DNA of 37,028 nt from a virus. Every line of letters begins with the position of its first letter. Positions within the stretch are counted from its first letter, which is position 1. A model generated the notes under the pieces. The model had not been told where the DNA came from. It saw only the letters and a list, made by a program, of their open reading frames with translations, and did not search any database. Shown in pieces: positions 36,264 to 37,028 of this stretch. A program made the translations under genes and the position numbers. The stretch spans positions 1 to 37,028 of IMG/VR virus record IMGVR_UViG_3300017527_000054; one strand, written 5' to 3'.

Positions 36264-37028
36264 TGATCTCCTTCCTACAATGCTCTAGTAAAAACTCAAT
36301 GCTTTCATCAAGTGTGTATTTTGGTTTAAACCCTGTGAGTTTATCAAACTTCTCAGTATTGGCTACTTGGTTGGTTACATCAATAGGTCTTAACAAACCC
36401 TTATCTAAAACAGGAATCATATTTGTTGATGCGTGTTCTATCAACTTTGTGAGGAAAGTTCCGACTGATAATACCTCTTTCCCACCAATATTATATGCTT
36501 CACCAGGAACACACCAATCACAAGCTAACCAATATGATCTCATCGCATCCCTCACATCAATCAAGGTTCTTACTGATGAAAGATTACCATGCTTAATAAC
36601 CCTACCACCAAAATAATGTTCCATTCTTGCCACCTGCCTAGCAAATGCTGTGGCAAATAAATCATGCCTTCTTGGGTTGATATAAGCAAACATCCTTGTG
36701 ATGATAACATTCAACCCCCAACTCTGGTGATATGCGTAAGCCAACTTCTCCTGTGCTAACTTGGAAACAGAATACGGATTCACAGGTTGAAGTGGATGAT
36801 CTTCATACATGGGAACAGTTTTAGGATTGCCATAGACCTCAGATGTCGAACATATTTGAACAATCGCATCAGGGCAAGATAAACGGATTGCTTCAAGTAG
36901 GTTCGCTGTTCCCATGATATTGTTATTTACAACTGCAAGTGGAGTGTCAAAGCATTTCTTTACATTGGCATAAGCCGCTAAGTGGAATATGCGATATGGT
37001 TTCACAACTTGTAATACTCTGATTATGG
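36244..37028 (-). CDS. GDP-mannose 4,6-dehydratase-like SDR enzyme, C-terminal part
   Basis: This is the remainder of the enzyme whose start is at 292-290. ICSTSEVYG holds the Thr and Glu, and PYSVSK the Tyr-x3-Lys, of the dehydratase-type catalytic set. NPRRHDLFATAFARQVA and KHGNLSSVRTLIDVRDAMRSYWLA match the substrate-binding and dimer regions of GDP-mannose 4,6-dehydratases and close SDRs. The C-terminus TGFKPKYTLDESIEFLLEHCRKE is family typical. It produces a 4-keto-6-deoxy sugar nucleotide if the family reading is right. The next gene starts within its last codons. Confidence 0.85.
   Translation of the reverse strand, partial: IIRVLQVVKPYRIFHLAAYANVKKCFDTPLAVVNNNIMGTANLLEAIRLSCPDAIVQICSTSEVYGNPKTVPMYEDHPLQPVNPYSVSKLAQEKLAYAYHQSWGLNVIITRMFAYINPRRHDLFATAFARQVARMEHYFGGRVIKHGNLSSVRTLIDVRDAMRSYWLACDWCVPGEAYNIGGKEVLSVGTFLTKLIEHASTNMIPVLDKGLLRPIDVTNQVANTEKFDKLTGFKPKYTLDESIEFLLEHCRKEINETRYK
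36930..37028. repeat. 99-bp terminal direct repeat (right copy)
   Basis: Exact copy of bases 1-99; see the left copy. Base 36929 therefore joins base 1 in the circular map. The repeat length equals a common assembler k-mer size, which favours an assembly overlap over a biological terminal repeat. Confidence 0.95.

Noticed and set aside
1-37028. CRISPR arrays, tRNA or rRNA genes, insertion sequences, integrase and attachment sites
   Set aside because: I looked for regularly spaced repeats, tRNA-like cloverleaf ends, transposase or recombinase motifs and found none I could support by eye. A covariance-model scan would be the decisive check for tRNAs.
36930-37028. 99-bp repeat as a genuine fixed terminal redundancy
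   Set aside because: It would cut the dehydratase gene, and its length equals a common assembler k-mer, so an assembly overlap on a circular or permuted genome is the simpler reading.

Overview
The window is a complete, circularly closed genome of a tailed double-stranded DNA phage with siphovirus-type morphology. The first 99 bases (1-99) are repeated exactly as the last 99 (36930-37028), and one gene reads across that join in frame, so the molecule is about 36,929 bp and circular or circularly permuted. Every gene I can support is on the minus strand, so transcription runs from high to low coordinates. The DNA is AT-rich, genes are packed with ATGA-type overlaps, and there is no gene-free stretch longer than about 195 bases. 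I see no integrase, CI-like repressor, DNA polymerase, tRNA, rRNA or CRISPR array. A strictly lytic or non-integrating life style relying on host replication is therefore likely. Lipoprotein and Sec signal peptides and the many glycan enzymes point to a Gram-negative-type host, but the host cannot be named from this sequence.

Late region (about 31990 down to 6843). A sigma70-type promoter (31961-31990) precedes a ParB-domain/DNA methyltransferase fusion. The order then is terminase small and large subunits, portal, scaffold and major capsid protein. Next comes an unusual accessory block (25735-18120). It holds a 797-residue secreted-looking repeat protein, two more signal-peptide proteins, an acyl-carrier-protein-like gene and several unknowns. 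After this come a head-tail adaptor, a glycosyltransferase set among the virion genes, Mu-F-like minor head protein, tail completion proteins, tail tube, tail assembly chaperones joined by a -1 frameshift, tape measure, Dit with a carbohydrate-binding-like domain, tail hub, a receptor-binding-type fibre and a holin/membrane-protein cluster. A strong terminator (6843-6893) closes this unit.

Replication/early region (6831 down to 2130). A promoter overlapped by a dyad drives a small ribbon-helix-helix protein, a lipoprotein-type SleB-like cell-wall hydrolase, small unknowns, an ERF single-strand annealing protein and a RecB-like nuclease. A compact RNA-rich intergenic region (4090-4284) follows, with a promoter, a terminator 90 bases later and a second hairpin. 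Downstream are a PD-(D/E)XK-like protein, a replication initiation protein and a DUF1064 nuclease.

Glycan and nucleotide-modification region (2282 through the join and down to 32004). This holds translationally coupled glycosyltransferases, a 47-residue membrane peptide, a GDP-mannose-4,6-dehydratase-like enzyme, a GT42/DUF115-like enzyme and another GT2. After these come a metallophosphoesterase, a PAPS-reductase-like ATP pyrophosphatase and a C5-cytosine methyltransferase. Together these look like a phage-borne sugar-synthesis and transfer cassette plus DNA modification enzymes.
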